This document shows positions 19,624 to 29,535 of a DNA stretch of 64,000 nt, piece after piece. The stretch's first letter is position 1; each line of letters opens with the position of its first letter. This DNA comes from Cladocopium goreaui (taxonomy: Eukaryota; Sar; Dinophyceae; Suessiales; Symbiodiniaceae), in contig CAMXCT020002365.1 in NCBI GenBank assembly GCA_947184155.2, forward strand, positions 38,980 through 102,979, in the 5' to 3' direction. A program made the translations under genes and the position numbers. The notes beneath the pieces were generated by a model. That model worked only from the letters and a program-made list of their open reading frames with translations, did not search any database and was not told the DNA's origin.

Positions 19624-20586
19624 ATGGACGTGCGTGTTTGGTCCATTTTCTCTGGCGAATTATTGAGCAGAATTGCTTTGGAAGCTGGCCCTGGTGTTAC
19701 TGGAGCAGACATCAAAAAAATACTCTCTGACCAGCTGGGAATCAATAGGTTCAGACAAGTGTTGTATTCGAAGGATGGAACACAGATTCTAAATGGAGAA
19801 GTCTTAAACCAAATTGAGCATGATGTGCATTTGCTGGTCAAAGGAACCGGGCACGTTTCGTGCAACGAGTCCCAGCGAAGTCAAATGGTTGAAGCTTCTT
19901 CGGCTAATAAACTGCAGATCCTGGAACTGCTATTGTACGAGCATCTTGATCCAAACACTACAGACGCATATGGCAGAACCCTACTAGAATTGGCAGCTGG
20001 CGGAGATCATCTGGACGTAGGCAATCTTTTATTGGAGGCTGGTGCTGAAGCAGAGACGAAATCAGCCATAAGCACTCCTCTTTTGACAGCCACCAGAATG
20101 GGCAACACCGAATTCGTGAACCTTCTGTTGCAGGCTAATGCAAATCCTAATCGTTGCTACTGTGTTCGACCTGGATTTCAAAAATGTTGGACACCTTTGA
20201 TTTGTGCTGTTCGCCACGACGTGGATTACGATTACAGACACGCAACTATCGTTCCCATGCTCATTAAAGCGGGAGCAGACGTGAACTACAGCTGTGATAG
20301 CATGCCACCCTTGGTTGCTGCAGTCGAGCAGTCGAGTTATCACATCATGTGGTACCTGCTTCAAGCTCAGGCAAATCCGAATGTCACGAATCGCAATTTG
20401 AAGCCAGTTTTGCATATTGCCGTCAAAAGAAACGATCCTACTGCTGTGGAAATGTTGCTTCAGAACTCTGCTGATATAGAATTGAGAGATGCTCAGAATC
20501 GATCAGCCGAGCAGCTTGCAGCCAGTGCTGCTTTGAGAGAAATGCAAGGAATGCTTTCTCGTAGACATTTGCGGCAACATCATTAG
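19624..20586 (+). CDS. Ubiquitin-like / ankyrin-repeat protein, 320 aa
   Basis: ATG at 19624 gives MDVRVWSIFSGELL. Residues 1-73 look like a ubiquitin-like fold with the family pattern FRQVLYSKDGTQIL. Residues about 85-315 are ankyrin repeats (TLLELAAGGDHLDVGNLLLEAGA, TPLLTATRMGNTEFVNLLLQANA, and further units). Ubl-ankyrin fusions are very abundant in dinoflagellates, which helps place the organism. The frame is open upstream to 19525, but copy 2 has a frameshift in that part, so the later ATG is preferred. The copy-2 version has a premature TGA. Likely a cytoplasmic protein-interaction adaptor; partner unknown. A 7-bp hairpin (20586-20601) begins at the last base of the stop codon. Confidence 0.85.
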   Translation: MDVRVWSIFSGELLSRIALEAGPGVTGADIKKILSDQLGINRFRQVLYSKDGTQILNGEVLNQIEHDVHLLVKGTGHVSCNESQRSQMVEASSANKLQILELLLYEHLDPNTTDAYGRTLLELAAGGDHLDVGNLLLEAGAEAETKSAISTPLLTATRMGNTEFVNLLLQANANPNRCYCVRPGFQKCWTPLICAVRHDVDYDYRHATIVPMLIKAGADVNYSCDSMPPLVAAVEQSSYHIMWYLLQAQANPNVTNRNLKPVLHIAVKRNDPTAVEMLLQNSADIELRDAQNRSAEQLAASAALREMQGMLSRRHLRQHH

Positions 20587-20601
20587 GAATGAAATCATTC
20601 C

Positions 20602-21048
20602 GTACAGAAGAAAATTGCTCAAGCTTCAGTGGAAAAACAAAACTCTAAGTAATGCGATAGTCGGAATTATTCTAAGTCCGATAGAAGTTCTTTCTGAGGA
20701 CGATGAACGCATTTCGTTGCTGAATGATAAGTTAACAATTTCTGTTTCACAATGCTTGTTGTTGTTTCATTGGAATTTGCTTGTTTCGGGTCAAGTCAGC
20801 TTTACAAGCTGTGCCTAAGGATCAGACAGATAGACATAACGCATAGGCAGATCAATTTCATATTTTTCAGTGTATTATGAACCCAAAGGGATCAGAGCTT
20901 TATCAAATAGAAATGGACAAACATGTATCAAGGTCAGCTGTTGTAGAAACCTTTCTATCAGCTATGGTTAGAACCAATGCGCAATGTTAGACAATATATC
21001 TCATTCAAGGTATTTTTCTCATTCTGTGGCAATGTCGTGGCAGAGTCC
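20602..21048. other. Intergenic region before Cys-rich gene 2
   Basis: AT-rich, with no gene. Copy 2 lacks about 40 bp here (near 20645-20692). A 67-aa frame (20615-20818) is destroyed by that deletion, so it is not a gene. Confidence 0.55.
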
Positions 21049-21073
21049 GTGATCGGGTGTGTTCGTGATCGGA
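21049..21073 (+). promoter_or_regulatory. Paired GTGATCGG motif directly before the ATG of Cys-rich gene 2
   Basis: Perfect half-sites at 21049 and 21065 (16 nt apart); the ATG follows at 21076. This is the closest placement to a start codon in the window and suggests the motif is part of the 5' leader here. The copy-2 twin at 59642/59658 is identical. Confidence 0.65.
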
Positions 21074-21075
21074 GC

Positions 21076-21555
21076 ATGAATCTGTCAACGGCAGATGGAG
21101 GCCAATGCGCTAATTGTCGTTGGACATGGGAAGTACCACTTTATACCAAAAGGGACTACGATGGTACAGATTTCTTCGTTTGGCACAAAAATCGAGACAG
21201 GTACTTGTGCTATCTGTGCGCGCAGTCATGCCCAGATTTGCACGAGAAAAATCCAAAGAGTTTGCGTTACACCAGTTATCAAGAATGTCATGAGTACCGC
21301 AGGAACCACATGAAGCCACCGCCTGACCAAAATGGTGACACCTGGGACAAACATTTCCGTGAGTTTTGGCAAGATCCTTGGGGATTGGATGAAACAGCTT
21401 CAGTGGCAAATGTTTCAGATTCGAACGCTTTGCAAACTGGAATTGCACAATTGGAGAGTGTTCTGAGTGAGCTACAGTCAGAGCTTTTTGCTCTCTCTGA
21501 AAAGTTAGAAAGCTTCAAACAAACAATCAGGCTGACGAGCGCCACTCAAATTTAA
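21076..21555 (+). CDS. Cys-rich (CxxC...CxxC) protein 2, 159 aa
   Basis: Starts MNLSTADGGQCANCRWTW. It carries CANC and CYLCAQSCP about 40 residues apart, then YRRNHMKPP, EFWQDPWG and a C-terminal coiled coil (LESVLSELQSELFALSEKLESF). Block order matches the 308-aa paralog at 18198, minus the low-complexity tail. The frame is open from an upstream ATG at 20977, but that extension is encoded by the paired GTGATCGG motif, so the internal ATG is favoured; the extension is basic and could alternatively be a targeting peptide. Full length in copy 2 (59669-60148). An ACTCT/AGAGT hairpin lies 8 nt after the stop. Confidence 0.75.
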   Translation: MNLSTADGGQCANCRWTWEVPLYTKRDYDGTDFFVWHKNRDRYLCYLCAQSCPDLHEKNPKSLRYTSYQECHEYRRNHMKPPPDQNGDTWDKHFREFWQDPWGLDETASVANVSDSNALQTGIAQLESVLSELQSELFALSEKLESFKQTIRLTSATQI

Positions 21556-21952
21556 TTTCCTGACTCTTTCACAGAGTAATCCACTTAATGTGGTGCTTGG
21601 GACTGTGCATGCTATTCTTGGTGCGTCTGTTGATTTTCACCAAGGCTCATATGCAGATAAGAGCAATTTGCAGATACTGGTCTGTGCTGTCAAAAAAACA
21701 GATGCTAGCCACGTCATTGCTTTACATCGTCGTTGTCAATTTAGGATTATCATCTCTTAAATGTGATTTGCATTCAGTTTTTTCTCTATGGCAATTTTGT
21801 TTTGAACATCTCCAAGTGTTTTGATTTTTGTTTTCCTAGATAGGTCGAATCATAAGGCACGAGACATTGGTCATGATGGAAACATCAAGCGGCAATCGCA
21901 TTTGAAGTCGCTGTCTCGGCTCGAGTTTGCCATTTGTGTTTGAGCTTTTGAA
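21556..21952. other. Intergenic region
   Basis: T-rich, with only short non-conserved frames. No paired GTGATC motif is seen, unlike most other gene junctions in this run. Confidence 0.5.
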
Positions 21953-23005
21953 ATGCTCATTCGTGGTTACAAGAGAACTTTTCGTGACTTCAGTACTGCA
22001 GAGAACAAGGCGAGGAAAAGACGCGATTGCAATGCTTGGTCTAACCACATGGATGATATCAATTCGGATGACAATCGTTCAGAGGAAGATTGGAAATCAG
22101 ACAATCCCGAAGAAGATTTGCAGCAAATCAGTGCCAAACACTACATGACAGACGAACTTGCTTCCAGATGGTACAGAATGATGTTGAAGACAGTCGAGCT
22201 TCTGACAGATGATTGTCTTGCAGTTCTGCCTTCTTACTTTGGAGGACCCAGACAAGCTCGTTTATCTCGTGAGATCGAATTGACATCTGTGGTTCAGAAG
22301 CTGCAAGATTTGAGCTCCGACATTGTCGACATGTGCAACGATAAATTACTTTCAAAAAAACAGTCTGAGGCATTGACTGAAAGAATCCTCAAAAAACGCA
22401 AACTTCTGAAAGGCCTGCTGTTCTTGGACTCGCTTCTATTTTTGGAAAGTACATTCGAAGGAGTTTTTCTGTCATGTTTTAGCTCTCCGAGTATACCGAG
22501 GTCTTCTATACGCAATTATATGAAGCGTTTCAGCATGAATTTAAACACCTTGCAGACTTTATTGGAAAACGGCTGTCTCCTTGAGAGTGAGATCGTGCAG
22601 CGTGGATGGCTCGTTCTCAATTTCGATGCAATGCCGGATGAGGTGTTTGCAGAGATGATCGAAAATAAACAACGGGAGCCCACTTATGTTGCTCTCAAAG
22701 ATATGTTTAGAATACATTTTCTGGATGTTCCTCTATTAGCTGCAGAGGCAGGGCACGATGTGTGTCTACGCTTCAATTTCATTCCCAACGCATTACAAGA
22801 AGTTGTGAAGCAAGCCAAAGAGCGCGGTTCGCACACTCCAGAAAGGCGTGTATATTCTTGGTTGCTCCAATTAATTGATTTCGAGAACGAGAGAAAGAGC
22901 AGGATTCGAGTGCATGATGAAGAAGAATTAAAAATTGCAATTTGGGGATTTCCATATGACAATTCAATGGCTCACAAGAACCGTATGGCATTGGACAACT
23001 ACTAA
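21953..23005 (+). CDS. Uncharacterised helical protein, 350 aa, C-terminal domain shared with the AlkB gene
   Basis: Starts MLIRGYKRTFRDFST. A charged N-terminus (NSDDNRSEEDWKSDN) is followed by an all-helical body: ELTSVVQKLQDLSSDIVDM, then LLKGLLFLDSLLFLESTFEG. The C-terminal third has GWLVLNFDAMPDEVF, FRIHFLDVPLLAAEAG and YSWLLQLIDFENE. The same pattern (GWLVFNFDTLQD, FDILYIKRENILPEQFPLRVTFL, LWMQQLMNFVAELEEE) closes the AlkB-like protein encoded next door, so the two share a C-terminal domain. The copy-2 twin (60546-61595) is one codon shorter and intact, which supports coding. No function recognised. Confidence 0.75.
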   Translation: MLIRGYKRTFRDFSTAENKARKRRDCNAWSNHMDDINSDDNRSEEDWKSDNPEEDLQQISAKHYMTDELASRWYRMMLKTVELLTDDCLAVLPSYFGGPRQARLSREIELTSVVQKLQDLSSDIVDMCNDKLLSKKQSEALTERILKKRKLLKGLLFLDSLLFLESTFEGVFLSCFSSPSIPRSSIRNYMKRFSMNLNTLQTLLENGCLLESEIVQRGWLVLNFDAMPDEVFAEMIENKQREPTYVALKDMFRIHFLDVPLLAAEAGHDVCLRFNFIPNALQEVVKQAKERGSHTPERRVYSWLLQLIDFENERKSRIRVHDEEELKIAIWGFPYDNSMAHKNRMALDNY

Positions 23006-23239
23006 ATAGTGGCTGTCTTTTGTTAGCGTTTTTAGAACACGACTGCCTGACAAAACAAAGAGCCCTGCTGTTTTATCAGTCATGATGTTTACTTGTTGTC
23101 ACAGCACCATTTACATATTCACCTGTCGTTTACATTTTATGTCAAGCTGTGCTAGTCACATTGTCAAAATCGACAAGGGAAACGATGAGAAACAACAATG
23201 CAGACATCTACTGCTGATTCCTGCACTGTCAGTTGATCC
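23006..23239. other. Short intergenic region
   Basis: AT-rich spacer between the 350-aa gene and the paired motif. No gene or strong structure seen. Confidence 0.5.
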
Positions 23240-23264
23240 GTGATCGGGATCGTTCGTGATCGGG
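23240..23264 (+). promoter_or_regulatory. Paired GTGATCGGG motif upstream of the AlkB-like gene
   Basis: Perfect half-sites at 23240 and 23256 (16 nt apart), about 110 nt before the ATG at 23372. Identical in copy 2 near 61830. Confidence 0.65.
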
Positions 23265-23371
23265 TAGTAAACTGACTTTGCTATGATTAATTGAGTTTAG
23301 TGGCTTGTGCATAAATCTATTGAACAATTTCATTAGCATTTGCTTTAGCTTGTTTGCTAACCTCTCTCGAA

Positions 23372-25619
23372 ATGGCAATGCCTCTCGCTTGGCCTGAAAT
23401 TGCTCATACAGCAGAAGATGTGCTGCAGTTCTGCAAGATGATTGGCAGAGGAAGTAACTACACTCAGATTGATGATCTGTCACGGAATTTGGAAAAGGGG
23501 TCTACAACACACTCTTGTTTGTTCCAGATGAGCAGCTCAAGTCCGACAGACATCTTGAACGAGATTCCGATGCTTGGCCAACAAGTTTTTGACATGAAGC
23601 TGGACGAAGAGAGAAAAGTCAACCCTCACAATCCTTGGAAAACTGTGCAGATCAGCAACAACAGGGTGGTGTATTATGAAAGTGCCTCCATAAACAGAGG
23701 ATCGTGTCAATGTATATTTTCCTTTGGAGGCGAGAACAAGCAGGAAAGAGTTCGTACTACCTATGCTGCACGACATTCGATGCAGGGATTGGCCATACAG
23801 CAGTTCTTTGAAAAACATTTCCTTCAAGACAATGCGTCTTCTTGGTATAGCCGATCTGGAAGTTTCTCGACAGTAATTTGGGTCTATTTGCTTATGTATG
23901 TATAATGTTTCTTATTATTCTTATTTTTTAAGACAAAGGCATCATTATAATTTAATCTTTTGGTCCGGCTGAGGTTTTCATTTGCTGATCAACCGCTACA
24001 CGTACAACAAGAATCATGGAATCTCTTTTCACGATGACATTAAAGAAGGATATGATGTGGACAAAGATCCCATTACTTCTTTCTCCTGCCGACTCGGGTC
24101 TTTGCTGGTTATCATCTCCAGCACAGCACCAGAGAAACAAGAGAAGACCGAGGGCAAACGTGCGTTTGTTGTGTATCAGCCTCCGGGAACAATTCTTGTG
24201 ATGGGCGGCAAGTTTCAGAGAGCTTACAAACATGGTGTACCAAGTTTTCGGGAGATCAAAGAGCTTCTTGCTTGTGCAGACGACTTGACTACTTGGGACG
24301 GTGTGAAACTAAAATTGGAGTGGTTTTCGAATTCGAAAGACTTGATGCGACAGGAAGTTAGACGTATTGACTCCTTGAATCTGGTCAACGAGCAAGACGC
24401 ACGTTGGAACGTCACAATGCGATGGGTGAGAAATCATTCACAGCCTTTCTGTCCTCTAAATCCCCGACTCTTGGCAAATATCAGTCGACTGGATGAAGAA
24501 AATCATCAGCGGAGGAATCAGCTGAAGCAGCTGAAACTGTTGAACCCGGTATTGCAGAAAAAAACTGCAGAGCCAAAGGCAAAGGCCGCTAGCCCGGCAT
24601 TTGCTTGGAACCCGCCCGGAGGAAACAGAGCTCGTCCAAGCAAAAGCGGAACACAGGATGTGAATCCGGGGAGGGAAACCGAGGAGAAAGAATCGGAGAA
24701 AGATTCAGAAAAGGAATTAAATGAGATATTTGACTTCGTTTCTATTATTTCTGATGCCCTGGAGCTGCAGATATTATCAGACGATCAGATGATTGGCATG
24801 GCATTGTGTGGCAGCCAGCAAATTCGCAAACATCGTTTCTCCACATTTCAGAAACAGTACAATCTTGGTTACAATTTGTACAACAAGATTTCGGCAGCCA
24901 ATATGAAAGTGAAAGAGGATTTAGACCCGTTACTCGAGGCTGTAGATCGGAAACTGAGGAGATTGAAAAACTTGCAGATGCTTATTGAGCTTTTGTGGTT
25001 GGACAGCGAAGGTCAGGGCAATTTCATGAGCTGTACTACTCTGAACCAGCAGCACGAGTTCAACAAGTCAAATGATCATCTGAATCGGGTTGTGATGTCC
25101 TTCTTTGACTTGAACGAATGCTTGCCTGTGGACGGCTTTTTGAGCTGGGATCACATGATTGATGAAGGATGGCTGGTGTTCAATTTCGACACTTTACAGG
25201 ACAATCGAAAACCCAAAGCGGAGGTAACAAAATCGAAGAAAGGTTCACCGGTCGTAGCTGATGTCACAATGACAGGGATCGTCAAAGTGAGCCAATTTGA
25301 CATCCTGTATATCAAGAGAGAAAATATTTTGCCAGAGCAATTCCCTTTGCGAGTGACATTTCTTGCTGATGCATCAAAGAATGTTGCTGCAAAGTGCAAG
25401 GACAAGCAATCTTTGAGCAGTCAGGAACAATTGAAACTGTGGATGCAACAGCTGATGAACTTCGTCGCGGAATTGGAGGAAGAAAAAGGTTTCAGTCCAC
25501 TTTTAGATCGAAAAGGATTCATGAAAACCTGCAAAATCGTACTGTGGACACTTCCTCTCTCTGACGCTCTGGAATATAAGAATAAGAAGCAAAAGAAAGC
25601 TTCGAATACTCGCGGTTGA
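23372..25619 (+). CDS. AlkB-like 2OG-Fe(II) dioxygenase with extra C-terminal domain, about 711 aa
   Basis: Two-exon model: 23372-23861, intron 23862-23973 (112 nt, GT-AG, phase-consistent), 23974-25619. Exon 2 shows the complete AlkB set: FHLLINRY, the Fe ligands HxD in SFHDD (24030-24038), the distal His in KHGVP (24231) and the 2OG-binding R-x-N-x-T-x-R as RWNVTMR (24402-24422). AlkB enzymes oxidatively remove alkyl groups from DNA or RNA; the substrate here is unknown. A Pro/Ala/Lys-rich linker and acidic stretch (ETEEKESEKDSEKE) lead to a helical C-terminal domain shared with the 350-aa neighbour. The exon boundary is my inference; without splicing the upstream frame stops at 23905. Copy 2 (from 61962) is open to the window end. 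Confidence 0.85.
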
Positions 25620-26248
25620 GGTCATAAAATGCCTACAAAGCCCAAAGACGTATTGTCTCACCGAATCAATCGTGATCTCTCCGAGAAAAATGCGCCTGGA
25701 TTGTTGCGATTTGTGTGGTATATGAAATACGGCATTGTCTGGAAATAGTGTTGTCCTTGGTTTACATGATCTTGTTTTGATCATGTATGGCAACTAGATA
25801 GATATTATACTCAACTTGTCTCGTCTAAAATGTTTATATGTTTTTTCCACTGCAGCCTTTTCGAGTTTCATTCTTCTGAGAGTACTTCTGCCATGTCCGT
25901 TCAAGATCAAGCTTCCAAGAAGGAGGAGTTTTGAAGCTGTTTTTGGCTTCAAGAATGGTTCTGATTCGTGTAATTTATTCTGGTCACCCAATAGTAGTAG
26001 CATTTTTGCTATCATTTTATCATGAATTCTTCTTTTTTGTGATCAGTATGTTTTTTGTTTTTTTTAACATCTTGGACATTTTTGTTTACTCACATGTTCA
26101 GCAGAACAAATGTAAACTCACATATGTATATATATATAAATATTTATCTATATATTCAAGGATATATAATGTTAATATAAAGTATCTTATTCGAAAAACT
26201 ACGAACTAACTTTTTTTTCGTCCGTTTCTTTTACAATTCCACGTACAT
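25620..26248. other. AT-rich intergenic region with a 9-bp hairpin
   Basis: Contains a perfect stem TACATGATC/GATCATGTA with a 7-nt loop (25763-25787) and ATATAT-rich low-complexity DNA near 26120-26180. The short frames have no homology that I can see. Confidence 0.55.
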
Positions 26249-26280
26249 CGTTAATTCGTTAAGTCGTTAAGTCGTTAAGT
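26249..26280. repeat. Left inverted terminal repeat
   Basis: 32 bp starting CGTTAATTCGTTAAGTCG, with an internal CGTTAAGT period of 8. It pairs with 28249-28280. Confidence 0.8.
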
Positions 26281-26458
26281 CCTTTTTTTCTAAAGAGATA
26301 TACGATTAAAAAAACAACTTTACTGTTAATGACTTCATGAATTAATGCATTTTTATATGTATAAAAACAATATTGAGATTATATATCTTCTTACATAATA
26401 TATATATAGTATTATTACCCTGTAGGAAATTCGACATCTGGAGAAGATCATCAACAAC

Positions 26459-28146
26459 ATGCGACAAAGGCTTTACAGAGCTTCAAAAAGACAAAAATGC
26501 TCATGGAATTCGACGGAGAGATCTCGCCTTGTTGCTGTGTCAATCTATGTGCAATCGAATTACTCTGATGAAACAGTGATGCAGTATCTACTCAAAAAGC
26601 GTGGCAAAAGATCAGTTGGGTACGACGAGAAAGCTGAGGACGATTGTCGTTTTTCTCCTATTCGTGACTGGTTTTTGAATGTTCCGTTCAACGTTCTTGA
26701 AGAGATTGCCTTGCATCCACTCTCCAAAAAAAATATTTGCATATTTCAAGAAGCCAGGCGCTTCATCACAGAGATGCAAACTTGTCTGTGGCTGGAGAAA
26801 GAGAACATGGAGAAGGGACGAACTGTATCGTCTGTGCAGCTGGTGCAATATTACTTTGACCAACTGAAGAGAAATGAACATGAGAGTTGTGACGACCAAT
26901 GTCATCCGGTAGTAGTTGATTATCCACTTGAAAACAAGTCTGGAGGAAGAGGCATCAGGGTCGTGAATACGATGAGGAAGTGGTGCTGCAGATTTAAGAA
27001 GAGATGGCAAGTCAGACACGGTCAAATGATGGAACGCGAATTCATGCCTCCATCAGAACTCAAAGAAAAGGCTCGAACAAATAGTACATTTTTAGGTTCC
27101 TCTTTTATTTCTTTTTTTACCTCAAATAAATAGAATCATTACATTGAAACCTTTGAAGCATAAAAATAGTAATATTTTGAAGCCGAATTCGGGCCTCAAA
27201 AAACTGAATGTAATTTGGCAGCAAACATGTTTTTGAATCATCATTCAGGTTCAAACCTTCTGGCAATGGTTCGATTATTTGTGCGAGCAAGCACGTCATG
27301 ATGGCAAAGAAATTTGTCTCATCAACATCGATGAGACATCCATTCATCGATGTGCACTACGATCGAAGGGCTATGTGACCAAAAAAAACAAATATGGGTC
27401 GACCTCCAGCTCGCTTTATCAATCGCAGTTTGAAACGTGGCACTGCAACACATGTGGCTGCAATCAGTCACCTGCCACAAATTCAGGCTTTACTGCCACA
27501 GTTCGTATTGTTAAACAAACGAACCTTTAGAGAGAAAGATATACCAGATAATGTCCCACCGGGATTGAGATTTATTCGTGACATATCAGGATGGAACACG
27601 GCTCAGAAAATGGTTGTGATATTGGAGAACATAGCAAAATCACTCATTTCGTGTACAAAAGATCATCAAATCATTATTTTGCTAGATGTAGCTCCATGTC
27701 ACATTGATGCATCGGTGATTTCAGCTGCAAACAGACTGAATTTGTGGCTGATATATGTTCCTGCAAGGTTAACCTTCATGTTACAACCATTGGATGTTTC
27801 TTGTTTACAAGCGTACAAATCAGTTTTACATCAACTCTTTATGGAGAGGCAAGACAACGATGGCACCTTGCGAACCAAAGAATGGTTTAATGTATTGAGC
27901 AGCCTAAACAAGTTGTTTTGGCGAGGAAGGAATTGGAAAACAGCGTTTCACAACGTGGGACTGTTAGGCCAAGCCAAATCCATAAGTGATGAATTACGAC
28001 AGCTTGGAGTTACTCGTCTAACAGACAGTCCTACAGCTTTGCCTTCCGAAACCCAATTGCAAGAAATCTGGCCTCGTCGAAAGACGATTCCATTTAAGTC
28101 ATTATTCTGGTTACCAGCAAAGCTGAAACCAGTTGAAATCGATTGA
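26459..28146 (+). pseudogene. DDE_1-type transposase (frame-disrupted)
   Basis: The N-terminal part (26459-27133) is basic and helical and may hold the DNA-binding domain. A likely intron (about 27096-27248, AG|GTTC at both edges) separates it from the catalytic part, which begins VQTFWQWFDYL. Catalytic text: INIDETSIHR (first Asp, about 27320), ILLDVAPCHID (second Asp, about 27685) and FMLQPLDVSCLQAYKSVL (third Asp, about 27793), the LQPLD signature of the pogo/jerky DDE_1 family. A frame change falls at the A8 run near 27379, so the protein is split into at least two frames, and the exon phases do not join simply. A TTGAAATCGATT...TTTCAA hairpin covers the stop codon. Confidence 0.8.
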
Positions 28147-28248
28147 ATCGAGGTTTCAAAATGGTATATTTTACCTAATATCATTAATTAATTCATAAAG
28201 CATTAAGTCTTTTTTTTTCTAAATAGAATACATCTAATAAAAAACAAA

Positions 28249-28280
28249 ACTTAACGACTTAACGGCTTTACGAATTAACG
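28249..28280. repeat. Right inverted terminal repeat
   Basis: Reverse complement of the left end except for two positions (T/A and T/C). Confidence 0.8.
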
Positions 28281-28555
28281 AAGATTTTGAATATGTACGG
28301 AAATGCTTCGATTCTGCAACAAAGTATTCAGCAAAGCTGAACGCGATCTAATGCTTTTAAATTGTAACCAAAAAGTTGCGAGAATGTTGTCGGACATGTG
28401 ATGAATCTGTTCATATACTTGCCTTGTGTTTGCATTGCAACATGGCATGGTTACAATTCGCCACACAATCGGGGGAACAAAATCAAATGACAGAAATTTG
28501 GCTTACAGTTGATAGCTGCTTTTGGACCTCGCAGGCATCTCTCGACTCATTCTGT

Positions 28556-28924
28556 ATGGCTAGTTCGGCAGCGGCGAAGCCACGAGCCCGTCCTCGCAAA
28601 GTCATTGCAATCCAAGACCTTGATGCACTAAAAGCCAAAAAGCAACAGCTAAAACAAGATCTCAAAGAGATGAATAAAACGGTGAAGGTGCAACAGCAGA
28701 AGAAAAGACGTCTCATGAAAGCTGCTCACAATTTGCACGATGAGGACCTTTTATGGCTTCTACGTGAACGTCAAACCCAACGAAGTGAAGACCCTAATTC
28801 TGCTCAGGATCAAAATGGAGATGCGGCTGAAGATTTATCGGCTGAGAATGTCGAGCCCAATGAGACAGTGAATAGTGAGGAACATGTGAACAGAACCAGT
28901 GACGGTGCTCAATCGAATGAGTGA
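28556..28924 (+). CDS. Small basic helical protein, 122 aa
   Basis: Begins MASSAAAKPRARPRKV. A basic Ala/Lys/Arg N-terminus is followed by a long charged helix (DALKAKKQQLKQDLKEMNK, KKRRLMKAAHNLHDEDLLWLL) and an acidic, Asn/Glu-rich tail. I remember proteins of this pattern as common in dinoflagellate genomes, but no function is known to me. The frame is open upstream to 28376; the ATG at 28556 is chosen because the conserved pattern starts there. First of the single-ORF genes leading to Rep. Confidence 0.6.
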   Translation: MASSAAAKPRARPRKVIAIQDLDALKAKKQQLKQDLKEMNKTVKVQQQKKRRLMKAAHNLHDEDLLWLLRERQTQRSEDPNSAQDQNGDAAEDLSAENVEPNETVNSEEHVNRTSDGAQSNE

Positions 28925-29053
28925 GTGCTGGCAATCAAAGAATCTCCAGTCAGCTATCAAAGAGTAGTCAGCTTTGTCTTGCGTTACCTCTTTAAGTCTT
29001 CTCACATCAACTCCCAATGGACGATTGATGCACTTCTCTTGTCAGCAGAATCG

Positions 29054-29076
29054 ATGATCGAGGATTGTTCGTGATT
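29054..29076 (+). promoter_or_regulatory. Diverged paired GTGATC motif
   Basis: Half-sites ATGATC at 29054 and GTGATT at 29071 (17 nt apart). Weak alone, but it lies at a gene junction like the others. Confidence 0.35.
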
Positions 29077-29372
29077 TGTCCGCAGAGAAGAGAAATGTTT
29101 TCTCTTGCTTTTCAAAACCAGAACTGAGTCGTCGCTTGCATGAATAGCAAAAAGAGCTTGAGCGTTGCACTGCGTGTCATTAATCTCGTAACATTTGAAT
29201 GGTTGTGAAAAAATATGCTATCTTGTGTACGACGTGTCTTTTGGCTTCAGGTCCTGAAATTTGAATGATTATGCTTAATATCCTCTTTTCCATTATTTGT
29301 TTTCCATTATTCACTCGTTCTACAATTATACAATTGTTTCGTAGGAACGTATTTCTCTTGCCTGCAGAGTCG

Positions 29373-29393
29373 AAGATCGGTTCGTCCGTGATT
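29373..29393 (+). promoter_or_regulatory. Diverged paired motif upstream of coiled-coil gene 1
   Basis: Half-sites AAGATCGG at 29373 and GTGATT at 29388 (15 nt apart), about 145 nt before the ATG at 29536. Confidence 0.4.
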
Positions 29394-29535
29394 TGGTTGC
29401 AGACAAGAGACATAACACACTTTTTTTGTTTCAAAAACAAACAGACATGCAGCAAACAATAATATTTGCAAAATATGCATTTCTTCGTAGAAAGACGTTT
29501 AAAACAAGAACTTGGAGCTTGTAGAACCTACAAAC

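Larger units (their letters stand above)
1..25410. repeat. Segmental duplication, copy 1
   Basis: Almost the whole interval is repeated in the same orientation from 47643 to the window end, with only a few percent base differences. The coordinate offset is about 47642 at the left, 47119 near 6 kb, 46825 near 8 kb, 38641 after the retrotransposon and about 38590 at the right. The steps are indels: copy 2 lacks about 120 bp near 661-782, 145 bp near 832-977, 86 bp near 1500-1585, 125 bp near 3715-3845 and 294 bp near 6900-7196, and copy 1 has gained the 8,184-bp element at 8391-16574. Both outer limits lie beyond what can be seen: the left edge is the window start and the right end is set by the end of copy 2. 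Confidence 0.95.
26249..28280 (+). mobile_element. DDE (pogo/Tigger-like) DNA transposon, 2,032 bp
   Basis: Inverted ends 26249-26280 and 28249-28280 match at about 30 of 32 positions and enclose a broken transposase. Each end is itself an imperfect palindrome of roughly 100 bp: the outer arm is repeated inverted at 26318-26347 (left) and about 28186-28209 (right), with a T7-9 tract between. I see no clear TA target duplication directly at the edges. It lies in single-copy DNA between the duplicated block and the Rep gene run; whether copy 2 has it cannot be seen. Confidence 0.8.

Noticed and set aside
20615..20818. 67-aa ORF after the Ubl-ankyrin gene
   Set aside because: Removed by a deletion of about 40 bp in copy 2 and shows no domain.
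26100..26180. AT-rich tract as a replication origin
   Set aside because: Simple ATAT low-complexity DNA without any other origin feature.
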